Source: Phocaeicola plebeius (GTDB lineage: Bacteria > Bacteroidota > Bacteroidia > Bacteroidales > Bacteroidaceae). From it: a stretch of 54,834 bases of DNA. A program made the translations under genes and the position numbers. The notes under the pieces are model-generated. The model did no database searches. It was not told where the DNA came from and saw only the letters and a list, made by a program, of their open reading frames with translations. Positions 30,192 to 39,550 of the stretch are shown here, piece by piece (the first letter of the stretch is position 1; each line of letters starts with the position of its first letter). The stretch covers positions 1 through 54,834 of the forward strand of contig JALEPZ010000092.1 in NCBI GenBank assembly GCA_022767125.1, in the 5' to 3' direction.

Positions 30192-31562
30192 TTATCGGTT
30201 GAGCGAGTCGGCATCGGCCAGGCTCTTCTCGATTTCTTCTTCAGGCAGGCTATAGTTGGTCAGGTTGCCGGCCAGGTACTGGTCGTAGGCCGTCATATCA
30301 ATGAGGCCGTGGCCCGACAGGTTGAACAGGATGACCTTCTCTTCTCCCGATTCCGTACATTTCTTCGCCTCTCGGACGGCGGCTGCGATGGCATGGCAGG
30401 ATTCCGGAGCGGGAATGATGCCTTCGGCACGGGCGAACAGGCAGCCTGCGTCGAACGACTCCAGCTGCGGAATGTCCACAGCTTCCATCAGCTTGTCCTT
30501 CAGCAGTTGCGAGACGATGACACCGGCACCGTGGTAGCGCAGGCCGCCGGCATGGATGTTGGCCGGACGAAAGTTATGGCCCAGCGTAAACATGGGTAGC
30601 AACGGCGTATAGCCCGCCTCGTCGCCGAAGTCGTATTCGAACTTTCCGCGCGTCAGTTTCGGACAGGAAGCCGGTTCGGCCGCCACATAACGGGTCTGTC
30701 GGCCCTCCAGGAGGGTGTGGCGCATGAAGGGGAAGCTGATGCCGCCGAAGTTCGAGCCACCGCCGAAGCAGCCGATAATGATATCCGGATATTCGCCGGC
30801 CATTTCCATCTGTTTCTCGGCTTCCAGCCCGATGACCGTCTGGTGCAGGGTGACATGGCTCAGTACCGAGCCGAGGGTGTATTTGCAGTTGGGCGTGGTC
30901 ATGGCCAGTTCGATGGCCTCCGAGATGGCCGTTCCCAGCGAACCTTGATGGTTGGGATATTTTGTCAGGATGTTCTTGCCCGCCCGGGTCGACATCGACG
31001 GCGAGGGAGTAACCTGTGCCCCGAAGGTCTGCATGATGCTGCGGCGGTAGGGCTTCTGTTCATAGCTGATTTTTACTTGATAGACAGCTGCTTCCAGTCC
31101 GAACACCTTCGAAGCGTAGGAGAGGGCGGCCCCCCATTGTCCGGCGCCGGTTTCCGTAGTCACGTTCGTCACCCCTTCCCGCTTGCAGTAGTAGGCCTGT
31201 GCCAGTGCTGAGTTCAGCTTGTGTGAGCCGACGGGGCTGACACTCTCGTTCTTGAAATAGATGTGGGCCGGTGTGCCCAGTGCCTTTTCCAGTCCGTAGG
31301 CGCGTACCAGCGGTGTGCTGCGGTAGTACTTGTACATTTCGCGCACTTCTTCGGGGATTTCGATCCAGGCATCCGTCTGGTTCAGTTCCTGCCGGGCCAG
31401 TTCCTCGGCGAAGATCGGGTAGAGGTCTTCGGGCTTCAGGGCCTCTTTGGTTTTCGGATTCAGCGGCGGCAGTGGCTTGTTTTTCATGTCCGCCTGGATG
31501 TTGTACCAAAATTTAGGTATTTCGTCTTCTTGGAGGAAGAATCGTTTCTGTTTGTTGCTCAT
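30192..31562 (-). CDS. trpB: tryptophan synthase beta chain, TrpB2 type
   Basis: A 456-residue PLP enzyme joining indole and L-serine to tryptophan. The start at 31562 (MSNKQKRFFLQEDEIPKFWYN) is chosen over an ATG at 31652 because the promoter boxes at 31591-31622 lie between them. The PLP lysine is K115 in VGSHKLNSALAQ, and the phosphate-binding loop CFGGGSNFGG is present. The extra N-terminal region and overall length mark the TrpB2 subfamily, which often works without TrpA. No trpA or other trp gene is adjacent. It may salvage external indole (inference). Confidence 0.92.
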   Translation of the reverse strand: MSNKQKRFFLQEDEIPKFWYNIQADMKNKPLPPLNPKTKEALKPEDLYPIFAEELARQELNQTDAWIEIPEEVREMYKYYRSTPLVRAYGLEKALGTPAHIYFKNESVSPVGSHKLNSALAQAYYCKREGVTNVTTETGAGQWGAALSYASKVFGLEAAVYQVKISYEQKPYRRSIMQTFGAQVTPSPSMSTRAGKNILTKYPNHQGSLGTAISEAIELAMTTPNCKYTLGSVLSHVTLHQTVIGLEAEKQMEMAGEYPDIIIGCFGGGSNFGGISFPFMRHTLLEGRQTRYVAAEPASCPKLTRGKFEYDFGDEAGYTPLLPMFTLGHNFRPANIHAGGLRYHGAGVIVSQLLKDKLMEAVDIPQLESFDAGCLFARAEGIIPAPESCHAIAAAVREAKKCTESGEEKVILFNLSGHGLIDMTAYDQYLAGNLTNYSLPEEEIEKSLADADSLNR

Positions 31563-31590
31563 AATTCCTGATTCGTTTGAAAAATTTTGC

Positions 31591-31622
31591 CAAAAATAGG
31601 GATTTATATGATATCTTGCAAA
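31591..31622 (-). promoter_or_regulatory. promoter of trpB
   Basis: On the minus strand TTTG (31619-31622), a 20-base spacer and TATTTTTG (31591-31598). It lies 29 bases upstream of the chosen start, back to back with the trkH promoter. Confidence 0.7.
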
Positions 31623-31641
31623 CAAAAGGAGAAAATTGTTG

Positions 31642-31649
31642 TATATTTG
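31642..31649 (+). promoter_or_regulatory. -7 box of trkH-trkA
   Basis: TATATTTG, 41 bases before the trkH ATG. No clear TTTG at -33. Confidence 0.6.
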
Positions 31650-31690
31650 CACCTGTCATTGAATCTCGTAAATGGAATGATCAATAAATT

Positions 31691-33523
31691 ATGCTGGACA
31701 AATGGGATGAACTTTTCCTCTTTCGGAAGAAGATGGTGCTTCCGAAAGTCTACCAGTTGATGCACTGGATGTCGGGCGTGGTCTATGCCTGCGCCTTCCT
31801 GTTCCTGATGGCTGCCATCTATGAATACGGTTTCCGCATTTCCATCAGTGAGGCCGATGTCATCCACACCTTCTTCCAGGTGGTGTGGGGTGTGTTTTTG
31901 GTCTATACTACTCTGAAGCTGGCTGTGGGTGACGAGGAAGGAAGGTCGCGCACTACCGTGTGGACGGTGGCCCAGCACGTGCTTCTCTACCTTACTTTAT
32001 TGCCCGTGGTCTTCCACCGTCCTGAGCCCGAAACGGGCGTGCTGTGGGTATGGCTGCTTTTCCATCATCCGGTCTATCGGGGCATGGTGCTGACACTGCT
32101 CTCCTTGTCCCAGCTCTCTGGTGGACTGGTGCGGTTGCTGGGGCGGCGCACCAACCCTTCCGTCATTCTGGCCTGTAGTTTTCTGGTCATCATCTTTGTC
32201 GGGTCGGGCTTGCTCATGCTGCCCGAGTCCACTGTGGGCGGTATCGGCTGGCTGGATGCCCTGTTCACAGCCACCAGCGCCACCTGTGTGACCGGTCTTT
32301 CCACCATCGACATTTCTGAAGTGCTGACTGAGAAGGGACAGCTCGTCCTGCTGGTGCTCATGCAGATCGGCGGACTGGGAGTGATGACCCTGACCAGCTT
32401 CTTTGCTATGTTCTTCATGGGACGCACATCGCTCTACAACCAACTGATGGTGGGCGACATGATCAGTTCCGAGTCGCTCAACTCGCTGTTGAACACGCTG
32501 CTGTCCATCCTCGGCTTCACCCTTGTCATCGAGGGGACCGGGGCCGTACTGATTTGGCTGGATATCCATCAGGCGTGGGGAATGACTTCCGACGAGGAAT
32601 TGTATTTTGCTGTCTTCCACTCCGTATCCGCTTTCTGTAATGCTGGATTCTCCACCTTGTCCGGCGGACTGGGGAATCCGTTGCTGATGGGCGGCCACCT
32701 GCCGTTCTACCTGGTGGTGAGCGGACTCATTCTGTGCGGAGGCATCGGCTTTCCTGTCTTGCAGAACCTCCAGATGAACCTGTGGTACGGGCTGCGTTGG
32801 GCCAAGTGGCGGCTGCTGGGGCGCAGATACCCTTTCCGTCGCCAGGTCCATCTTTACCAGCTCAACACAAAAATCGTATTGCTCGTTTCCGCCTTGCTGC
32901 TTGTGGGAGGTACCCTGGCCATTGCAGCCTTGGAGTGGAACCGCTCGCTGGCTCCGCTGCCGGTGGCCGACCGCTGGGTCCATGCCTTTTTCAATGCCGT
33001 CTGTCCCCGCACGGCGGGATTCAATAGCGTGAGCTTTCTTGATATGTCCACCCAGACTCTCCTTGTCATGGGAGCACTAATGCTCGTGGGTGGCGGCACC
33101 CAGTCGACGGCAGGCGGTGTGAAGATGAACGTCGTTGCCGTGATTTTCCTCAACCTCTGGGCGGTGGTGCGCGGAGCCGACCGGGCCACCGTCTTCCGTC
33201 GGGAGATTTCCCCCGAGTCCATCAGCCGGTGCGATGCCGCCTTTCTGCTCTTCCTCTTGCTCTTCGGGGTGGGGGTGTTCGCTCTCTCCGTGGCCGAGCC
33301 GCAGGCTTCGCTCCGGCAGGTCTGCTTCGAGTGCATGTCGGCGCTGAGCACGGTTGGGTCGACGCTCGACTTGACACCCCGGATGGGCATAGCCGGCAAG
33401 TGCATCATCATTTTCCTTATGTTCGTGGGGCGCGTAGGAGCCTTTACCCTTGCCTCAGGGCTGATTAAGCAGGTGAAGAAGCGCAATTACCGCTATCCGA
33501 GTGACCATATTATCATCAACTGA
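31691..33523 (+). CDS. trkH: potassium uptake channel subunit TrkH/KtrB with N-terminal extension
   Basis: A 610-residue K+ transport protein of the inner membrane. The four pore loops of the family can be traced by their glycine filters (TATSATCVTGL; HSVSAFCNAGFS; NAVCPRTAGFNS; ECMSALSTVGST). It is about 130 residues longer than E. coli TrkH. The extra part is N-terminal and holds about four additional hydrophobic segments (from VVYACAFLFLMAAIYEYGF on) before the core begins. The regulatory subunit gene trkA follows after 19 bases, so the pair forms a complete Trk/Ktr system. Confidence 0.93.
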   Translation: MLDKWDELFLFRKKMVLPKVYQLMHWMSGVVYACAFLFLMAAIYEYGFRISISEADVIHTFFQVVWGVFLVYTTLKLAVGDEEGRSRTTVWTVAQHVLLYLTLLPVVFHRPEPETGVLWVWLLFHHPVYRGMVLTLLSLSQLSGGLVRLLGRRTNPSVILACSFLVIIFVGSGLLMLPESTVGGIGWLDALFTATSATCVTGLSTIDISEVLTEKGQLVLLVLMQIGGLGVMTLTSFFAMFFMGRTSLYNQLMVGDMISSESLNSLLNTLLSILGFTLVIEGTGAVLIWLDIHQAWGMTSDEELYFAVFHSVSAFCNAGFSTLSGGLGNPLLMGGHLPFYLVVSGLILCGGIGFPVLQNLQMNLWYGLRWAKWRLLGRRYPFRRQVHLYQLNTKIVLLVSALLLVGGTLAIAALEWNRSLAPLPVADRWVHAFFNAVCPRTAGFNSVSFLDMSTQTLLVMGALMLVGGGTQSTAGGVKMNVVAVIFLNLWAVVRGADRATVFRREISPESISRCDAAFLLFLLLFGVGVFALSVAEPQASLRQVCFECMSALSTVGSTLDLTPRMGIAGKCIIIFLMFVGRVGAFTLASGLIKQVKKRNYRYPSDHIIIN

Positions 33524-33542
33524 ACTGTAACTGCATAAAGAC

Positions 33543-34232
33543 ATGAAATACATTGTGATAGGCTTGGGCAACTATGGAGCTGCCCTGGTAGAAGGACTCA
33601 CGGCGATGGGTCATGAAGTGATTGGCGTGGATGCCAATGAACAGAATGTGGAACGCCTCAAGGACAGGATGGTGACTTCGTTCGTCCTCAATGTGACGGA
33701 CGAGGCTGCACTGACAGCCCTGCCGCTCACGACAGTGGACATCGTCATCGTGGCCATCGGTGAGGACTTCGGTGCGTCGGTGCGCGTGGTGGCCTTGCTG
33801 AAGAAGAACAAGGTAAAGCACATCTTCGCCCGGGCGGTGGACGATGTGCACAAGGATGTGCTGGAGGCTTTCTCCCTCGACCGCATCCTGATGCCTGAGA
33901 AGGATGCGGCCGGTATGCTGGTCCAGTCGCTGTCCTTGGATGCCCGCATCACCCCTTTCTGCATTGACCGCGACCATTATGTCTTCCAGTTCGCCGTCCC
34001 CGACCAGCTGGTGGGCTATCCCATCAACGACCTGGAGGTGAACCGGAAGTTCGGGCTGAAGCTGATTGCTTTGAAGCGCGGTCGCCGCGTGGTAAACAGC
34101 CTGGGCTTCTCGGTGCTGGAACAGCAGGTGGAGAACACGTTTCCGGACAACTATGAGCTGCAGCCCGACGATGTGCTCGTGGGCTATGGCAGCTATAGTC
34201 AGTTCATGGATTTCTGGGAGTCGTGCCGGTGA
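33543..34232 (+). CDS. trkA: potassium channel regulatory subunit TrkA/KtrA
   Basis: A 229-residue cytoplasmic RCK protein. The N-terminal Rossmann domain starts MKYIVIGLGNYGAALVEGL (GxGxxG) with acidic D after the second strand (VIGVDANEQNVERLKD). The C-terminal RCK_C domain is at about 150-225. It has one RCK unit, as in KtrA, not the two of E. coli TrkA. It gates TrkH in response to nucleotide. Its stop is nine bases from the end of the convergent TonB receptor gene. Confidence 0.94.
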   Translation: MKYIVIGLGNYGAALVEGLTAMGHEVIGVDANEQNVERLKDRMVTSFVLNVTDEAALTALPLTTVDIVIVAIGEDFGASVRVVALLKKNKVKHIFARAVDDVHKDVLEAFSLDRILMPEKDAAGMLVQSLSLDARITPFCIDRDHYVFQFAVPDQLVGYPINDLEVNRKFGLKLIALKRGRRVVNSLGFSVLEQQVENTFPDNYELQPDDVLVGYGSYSQFMDFWESCR

Positions 34233-34241
34233 GCCGCAAGG

Positions 34242-36545
34242 TCAGTAGCTGATCTTCAGCCCGGCGAAGAACGAGCGGGGCATTCCCGGACCGTAGATGT
34301 AGCCTGAGTCGCGGTCGGGGCCCTGGTCAAAGTCCTTCTGGTAGGCATTGAAAAGGTTCTGCACGCCGGCGTTGACTTCCAGTGTCACGTTTTTGTAGAG
34401 GTGGAAATCGTGGCCCGCCTTGATGTTCACTTCCATGAAATCCCCCGTCTTCTCGGTACGGTCATGCTCGATGTAGCCCGACCGGTGCTCTACCAGCATA
34501 CTGCCGGTGTAGGTGCCCGAGAACGAGAGGTTCAGGTGTTCCGTAGCCTGGCAGCTTAGCGTGAAGTACCCATAGGCTTTCGGGGTGCGGAACATCCGCT
34601 TTTCCTGCCCCAGCGATTCGTCGTCGCTCCAGTTGCGGGCTTCCTTGTATTCAGCGTTCTGCAGGGTCATTCCCGCCTGCAGCTGCACCCGGTCGCGCCA
34701 GGCCAACTTGCCTTCCAGTGTCAGTCCGTACACCCGTGCGCCCGACTCGTTGTAGCGTTCGTTCATCAGGACGCCGTCTATCGTGCCCACTTCGCGCAGG
34801 GCGAACACATCCGAGAGGTTCGTATAGAATCCTTCCACCAGCAGGTTGCCTTGCCAGTTCCCCCAGCGGCGGTACATGTCGGCCGAGAGGCTCAGGCTTT
34901 GCGACTTTTCCTCCGTCAGGTTCTCTGCCAGCCGGATCATCGACACCGTGCCGCCCACGTTCGCGATGTGCAGGTCCTCGTCGAAGGCCTGCGGGGCGCG
35001 GAAGCCGTAGGAGTAGCTGGCGCGGAAGTTCAGGTTGTCCGTCGGATTGAAGCGCAGGTTGGCCCGCGGACTGAAGATGACATGGTCCATCAGGTTATGC
35101 TTGTCCAGCCGTCCGCCCAGCAGGAAGCTCCATTGCCGGTTCTTCCATTCATTCTGGAAGAAGGCGCTGGCGATGTGGATGTTCTGTTCCGTATGTCGTC
35201 CGTAGCCCCACATGTTGTCGTCCAGATTGTCCTGGTTGTATTCGATACCTCCCGTCAGCTCCGCCGGCAGGAACAGGCAGTGGTCGAACTGGTAGTTGTA
35301 TTGCGTGCCGGCCACCCATGTCAGGTCCTTCGTCGTTCCATAGGCATTCAGGTCGTGTCCGCCTCCGTAGTAGCTCTCGCGGTGGATATGCTGCATTGAG
35401 GCATACACGCTCAGCCGATGCTTCTCGTTGGGCGAGAAATAGTCGAATTTCAGTCCGCCCGTGTTGATGTCGTGTTCGGTCTGTTCTGCCACCTCCGCAT
35501 CGTGAGGCGGTCGGTTCACCTGGTCGCCACCCCGACGGTATTCCTGCAAGTGGTGGTATTCGAAGGTCAGCTTCGAGTAGGTGCCCGTCTTGAGGTACGA
35601 GCGAACGCCCAGAGTCTGGTTGTTCAGCTGGGGCAGCTCGGTGAATCCGTCGTTGTCATGGTCGTAGGCCGTGCGCTCCTTGTTTTGCGCAAAGAGGTAG
35701 AGGCCTGCCTTCTGGTTGTCGGTTACCAGCGAGGCGTTCAGCGTGGTGTTGTTGTCCCAATCCGACAGTCCTCCGATGCCGGTCATCGTATGCGCCACTT
35801 GCCCCGAATTGCGCAGTGGCTCCTTGGTGATGATGTTGATGGTGCCCGCTATGGCAGACGAGCCGAAGAGGGCCGAACCGCCGCCACGCATCACTTCCAC
35901 GCGCTCGATCATGTTGGCTGGAATCTGTTCCAGTCCGTACACTCCCGAGAGGGCACTGCAGATGGGGCGCGAGTCAATGAGGATCTGCGTGTAGGGACCG
36001 TCCAGACCGTTGATGCGCACTTGCTGGAAACCGCAGTTCTGGCAGTTGTTCTCCACCCGTACGCCCGGCTGGAAGTTCAGACCCTGAGCCAAACAGCTGG
36101 CGTTGGTGGTCTCGAACAGCCGCGTGTCCATCACGTTCACCAGCGTAGGAGCCATGCGTCGGGTGGTCTCGTTGCGGTTGGCCGATACTACCACTCCGTC
36201 CAGGGCAATCAGGTCTTCCTCGATTTCGAAGTTGATTTCCAGCGTCTGCCCCTTCTTCAGGTGCACCTCCCGCTGCTGGGAGCGGTAGCCCACCGCGTTC
36301 ACCTCCACGATGAAGCGTCCCTCCGGAAGGTTCTTCAGAAAGTAGTGTCCCGTGTCGTCCGTCAGGGTGCCGATGGTTGTTCCCTTCAGCAGAATCTGGA
36401 TGTACGACAGGTGTTCTTGGGTATGTTTGTCCGTCACGTGGCCAATGATGTTGGCGTCCGACTCTCTCAGTTCGGTGGCATACGTCGCCACCGGAGATGC
36501 TGCACCGAGCAGCATCCCTATTATAATAAGGATGAATTTTTTCAT
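34242..36545 (-). CDS. TonB-dependent receptor with CarboxypepD_reg-like domain (metal-type context)
   Basis: A 767-residue outer-membrane receptor. A signal peptide (MKKFILIIIGMLLGAASPVATYA) is followed by a carboxypeptidase-regulatory-like beta domain at about 30-115 (GHVTDKHTQEHLSYIQILLKG). The plug follows at about 130-240, containing NNCQNCGFQQVRINGLDGPY and MIERVEVMRGGGSALFG, then a 22-strand barrel ending NAGVQNLFNAYQKDF to FFAGLKISY. The plug carries a Cys pair (NCQNC). It is 76 bases downstream of a small His-rich membrane protein and probably co-transcribed with it. That pairing suggests a transition-metal or metal-chelate substrate rather than a glycan; no SusD gene is present. Substrate is not established. 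Confidence 0.87.
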   Translation of the reverse strand: MKKFILIIIGMLLGAASPVATYATELRESDANIIGHVTDKHTQEHLSYIQILLKGTTIGTLTDDTGHYFLKNLPEGRFIVEVNAVGYRSQQREVHLKKGQTLEINFEIEEDLIALDGVVVSANRNETTRRMAPTLVNVMDTRLFETTNASCLAQGLNFQPGVRVENNCQNCGFQQVRINGLDGPYTQILIDSRPICSALSGVYGLEQIPANMIERVEVMRGGGSALFGSSAIAGTINIITKEPLRNSGQVAHTMTGIGGLSDWDNNTTLNASLVTDNQKAGLYLFAQNKERTAYDHDNDGFTELPQLNNQTLGVRSYLKTGTYSKLTFEYHHLQEYRRGGDQVNRPPHDAEVAEQTEHDINTGGLKFDYFSPNEKHRLSVYASMQHIHRESYYGGGHDLNAYGTTKDLTWVAGTQYNYQFDHCLFLPAELTGGIEYNQDNLDDNMWGYGRHTEQNIHIASAFFQNEWKNRQWSFLLGGRLDKHNLMDHVIFSPRANLRFNPTDNLNFRASYSYGFRAPQAFDEDLHIANVGGTVSMIRLAENLTEEKSQSLSLSADMYRRWGNWQGNLLVEGFYTNLSDVFALREVGTIDGVLMNERYNESGARVYGLTLEGKLAWRDRVQLQAGMTLQNAEYKEARNWSDDESLGQEKRMFRTPKAYGYFTLSCQATEHLNLSFSGTYTGSMLVEHRSGYIEHDRTEKTGDFMEVNIKAGHDFHLYKNVTLEVNAGVQNLFNAYQKDFDQGPDRDSGYIYGPGMPRSFFAGLKISY

Positions 36546-36621
36546 TTTTTGTTTGGATAGAATTTATGGATACTTCTTGTCTTGTGCGCCGGATGGCGCA
36601 GGGACGGGCACGATGAGGCCT

Positions 36622-36975
36622 TTACCGTCCCGTGATAGCGGTGGGCGGTGCACGCAGGCCGTTGGCCCAGCTCCGGTCTGCAACACACTTGGCGGGGAGG
36701 GCAGGGGGAAGCAAGGCGGCAAGAAATATCAGTAGGGGAGTGAGCAGGAACTGCGGCACCACACGGTCGAAGGCCGCATAGTGCGTCAAGTTGAAGATGG
36801 TCTGCAGACCCTGCTGGGAGTGGGTGTGACCGGTCTTTCCCGGGTGAGAGTGGACAATGACCACTCCGTCCACCACGTGCGAGTGGGTGAACAGTATATT
36901 CCCCACGCTGTACATCACAAACAGCAGGGGGAAGAAGAACCGCAGCAGGTTCCTGAGTCTTTGATGGGTCAGCAT
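36622..36975 (-). CDS. small His-rich membrane protein paired with TonB receptor
   Basis: A 117-residue protein with one hydrophobic segment near residues 13-28 (FFFPLLFVMYSVGNILF) and a second at about 89-108. Between them lies a His-rich loop: FTHSHVVDGVVIVHSHP and then GHTHSQQG, with six His within about 25 residues. The loop is likely periplasmic and could bind Zn, Cu, Ni or Co. I recall similar small proteins beside Bacteroidota TonB receptors, but no named family. The start at 36975 is 28 bases after a TACTTTTG box. It lies upstream of the receptor gene on the same strand. Confidence 0.7.
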   Translation of the reverse strand: MLTHQRLRNLLRFFFPLLFVMYSVGNILFTHSHVVDGVVIVHSHPGKTGHTHSQQGLQTIFNLTHYAAFDRVVPQFLLTPLLIFLAALLPPALPAKCVADRSWANGLRAPPTAITGR

Positions 36976-37002
36976 CCTTAGTCTTTCTCAAAAAAATCGG
37001 TG

Positions 37003-37010
37003 CAAAAGTA
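37003..37010 (-). promoter_or_regulatory. -7 box of the His-rich protein/TonB receptor operon
   Basis: Minus-strand TACTTTTG, a full TAnnTTTG match. No Fur-like dyad is evident by eye around it. Confidence 0.6.
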
Positions 37011-37118
37011 GCAAAAAAAAAGAAAAACCGGAAAGATTTCTGTCCCTGCATGTTCTTTTTTTAACGTTTTCCCTCATCTTTCTGTCCCTGCAGCAGACTG
37101 TTTCTGACCGATTCTGTG

Positions 37119-37126
37119 TATATTTG
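37119..37126 (+). promoter_or_regulatory. -7 box of the TlpA-like gene
   Basis: TATATTTG, 46 bases before the ATG at 37173. The -33 box is weak. Confidence 0.55.
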
Positions 37127-37172
37127 CGGTGTTATAAAACGAAAATTACCAATTCATTAAACTACAAGAAAG

Positions 37173-38180
37173 ATGAAAGCAATGAAAACAATGGGAACGA
37201 TGCTGACAGGTATGTTGGCTTGGGGACTGGCGGCCTGCGGACCGCAGTCGAAAACGGAGGGGTACCTCCTGCAGGGTGAAGTGGCCGACATGACGAGCGG
37301 CACCATTTACCTGAAGTGCTACCGCAACGGGGCGTTCGAGAATGTTGATTCCGCCACGGTGCAGGAGGGGCACTTTACTTTCCAGGGGACTGCCGGCGAG
37401 CCACTGGCCTACGCACTGACCACAAATCCGGCCAGCCGCCGTCCGTTGACCTTCTTCATGGGCAACGAACAGGTGACCGTGCGGCTTAATGAGTCAGAAA
37501 AGCAACTCCAGGTGACGGGAGCCGCCGATAACGACGAGTGGCTGCAGCTGCAGGAGCAGACACGCAACGAGAATTATACGGTAGACAGCCTGCTGGCTCG
37601 CCATGCCGCTTCGCCCGTAGGGGTCTATGCCTTCCTGCGCACCTACTCCTCTCGCTTGGGCTATGCCGAGGTGAAGGCGTTCCGCGAGCGGCTGGATGCT
37701 TCCCTCGAAGGGTCGGCCTACGTGAAGGAGGTGGATACCCTGCTGGCCAAGCTGGAACGGCTGCAGGACGGTGCCGAAGCTCCCGACTTTACTCTGCCCG
37801 ATGCAGAAGGGCGTCCGGTTTCCCTGTCTTCCTTCCGGGGCCAGTATGTGTTGGTGGATTTCTGGGCCGCCTGGTGTCCCGACTGCCGCCGGGAGAACCC
37901 CAACGTGGTGGCCGCCTACAAGCAGTATCAGAAGAAGAACTTTACCGTACTGGGCGTATCGCTCGACCGCGACAAGGACAAGTGGCTGGAAGCCATCGAG
38001 AAGGACGGCCTGACGTGGACACACGTCTGCGACTTCCAGTACTGGAGTGGTCCAGTCGTCGATCTCTATGCCGTGAAATGGATTCCGAAGAGCTTCCTCA
38101 TCGGTCCTGACGGGCGCATCCTTGCCTCCGGCCTCGAAAGTCAGGCCCTGCTGGACAAGCTGGCCGAGGTGGTGAAATAA
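37173..38180 (+). CDS. thiol-disulfide oxidoreductase lipoprotein (DUF4369 + TlpA/ResA)
   Basis: A 335-residue periplasmic lipoprotein. The signal peptide ends LAAC with the lipid-bearing Cys at 22. An N-terminal DUF4369 beta domain spans about 30-120 (GYLLQGEVADMTSGTIYLKCY). The C-terminal thioredoxin fold has the redox motif C235-P-D-C238 in FWAAWCPDCRRENP and a later cis-proline segment. Such proteins reduce or shuffle disulfides of envelope proteins. It stands alone, convergent with the serine dehydratase gene, with only three bases between the two stops. Confidence 0.9.
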   Translation: MKAMKTMGTMLTGMLAWGLAACGPQSKTEGYLLQGEVADMTSGTIYLKCYRNGAFENVDSATVQEGHFTFQGTAGEPLAYALTTNPASRRPLTFFMGNEQVTVRLNESEKQLQVTGAADNDEWLQLQEQTRNENYTVDSLLARHAASPVGVYAFLRTYSSRLGYAEVKAFRERLDASLEGSAYVKEVDTLLAKLERLQDGAEAPDFTLPDAEGRPVSLSSFRGQYVLVDFWAAWCPDCRRENPNVVAAYKQYQKKNFTVLGVSLDRDKDKWLEAIEKDGLTWTHVCDFQYWSGPVVDLYAVKWIPKSFLIGPDGRILASGLESQALLDKLAEVVK

Positions 38181-38183
38181 GTG

Positions 38184-39392
38184 TCAGTCCATCTGGCGGT
38201 AGTTCTTTGCCAGTCCTCCCTCGCTCGTTTCCTTGTAGAGCGAGGGCAGGTCATGCCCCGTCTGTTTCATCACTTCCACTACGCGGTCGAACGACACACG
38301 GTGATGTCCGTCGGTGAATGCCGAGTAGATGTTGGCATCCAGTGCTCGGGCCGCTGCGTAGGCATTGCGCTCGATGCAGGGAATCTGCACCAGTCCGCAC
38401 ACGGGGTCGCACGTCATGCCCAGGTGGTGTTCCAGTCCCATTTCCGCCGAATATTCAATCTGTGCCGGACTGCCTCCAAACAGCTGGCTGGCAGCCGCCG
38501 AGGCCATTGAGCATGCTACTCCCACTTCCGCCTGACAGCCTGCTTCCGCTCCCGAAATGGAGGCATTGTACTTCACCACATTGCCCACCAGACCCGCCGT
38601 GGCCAGTGCACGAAGAATGCGGGCATCAGAAAATTCGCGGCTGGTCTGTAGGTGATAGAGCACGGCAGGTACCACGCCGCAGGCGCCGCACGTGGGGGCC
38701 GTCACAATCCGCCCGCCCGAAGCGTTCTCTTCGCTCACCGCCAAGGCGTACGAGAATACCAGTCCGCGCGAACGGAGCGAGTCGCGGTAGCCCTTCGCCT
38801 TGATGTAGTACGACGATGCCTTGCGCCGCAGGTTCAGCGGGCCGGGTAGCACCCCTTCGGCATCCAGTCCGCGCTCCACGGCGGCCTTCATGGTCCGCCA
38901 TACTTCCGCCAGGTAGTCCCATATTTCCTTGCCCTCGCACTGCTCTACGTATTCCCAGAAGCTGCGTCCCGTGCGTTCGCTCCAGAAAAGGATCTGGCTC
39001 ATGGTATTCATGTCGTAGATGTCGGGTGAACTGCCCTGCGGCTGCCCTTCTTCGGCCAGCGCACCGCCGCCTACGCTGAACACCGTCCATTCCTCGGTCT
39101 TGTTGCGGTTGGCATCGAACGACTTGAATGTCATGCCGTTCGGATGGAAGGGGAAGAACACCTGGGGCTTCCAGACGATTTCCACGGGTGCGTGGGGCTG
39201 CAGTACGTCAAGGATGGCTACATCTGTCATGTGGCCCTTGCCTGTAGCGGCCAGACTGCCATAGAGGGTGACTTCGAAGGAGGTGGCTTCCGGATGCCGG
39301 GCCAGGAACTGTTCGGCTGCCTTGCGCGGTCCCATGGTGTGACTGCTGGAAGGACCTGTGCCGATGCGGTATAGTTCTTTGATGGATTTCAT
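38184..39392 (-). CDS. sdaA: L-serine ammonia-lyase, one-chain [4Fe-4S] type
   Basis: A 402-residue enzyme deaminating L-serine to pyruvate and ammonia. The N-terminal ASB domain begins [26 protein letters not shown]. The catalytic iron-sulfur domain has cysteines in [10 protein letters not shown] and [19 protein letters not shown], which supply the cluster ligands. It is the single-polypeptide bacterial form, normal length. The C-terminus (ending NYRQMD) would sit near the active site as in characterised members. Own promoter at 39450-39481. Confidence 0.94.
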   Translation of the reverse strand: MKSIKELYRIGTGPSSSHTMGPRKAAEQFLARHPEATSFEVTLYGSLAATGKGHMTDVAILDVLQPHAPVEIVWKPQVFFPFHPNGMTFKSFDANRNKTEEWTVFSVGGGALAEEGQPQGSSPDIYDMNTMSQILFWSERTGRSFWEYVEQCEGKEIWDYLAEVWRTMKAAVERGLDAEGVLPGPLNLRRKASSYYIKAKGYRDSLRSRGLVFSYALAVSEENASGGRIVTAPTCGACGVVPAVLYHLQTSREFSDARILRALATAGLVGNVVKYNASISGAEAGCQAEVGVACSMASAAASQLFGGSPAQIEYSAEMGLEHHLGMTCDPVCGLVQIPCIERNAYAAARALDANIYSAFTDGHHRVSFDRVVEVMKQTGHDLPSLYKETSEGGLAKNYRQMD

Positions 39393-39449
39393 TGTTCTCA
39401 GTTGGTTAAAGGTTTTTTCTTATGTTGGATGTTGGTTTTAATACAGAAA

Positions 39450-39481
39450 CAAAGATACACATAAGTTTTCAAACCTCCAAA
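39450..39481 (-). promoter_or_regulatory. promoter of the L-serine dehydratase gene
   Basis: Minus-strand TTTG (39478-39481), 20-base spacer, TATCTTTG (39450-39457), 57 bases before the start. Confidence 0.7.
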
Positions 39482-39550
39482 TCACTTTTCGGAAAATGTC
39501 GATGGAACTCCGGCATTATAAATGGGTATGTAAAGTCGGTTGCAGATACT

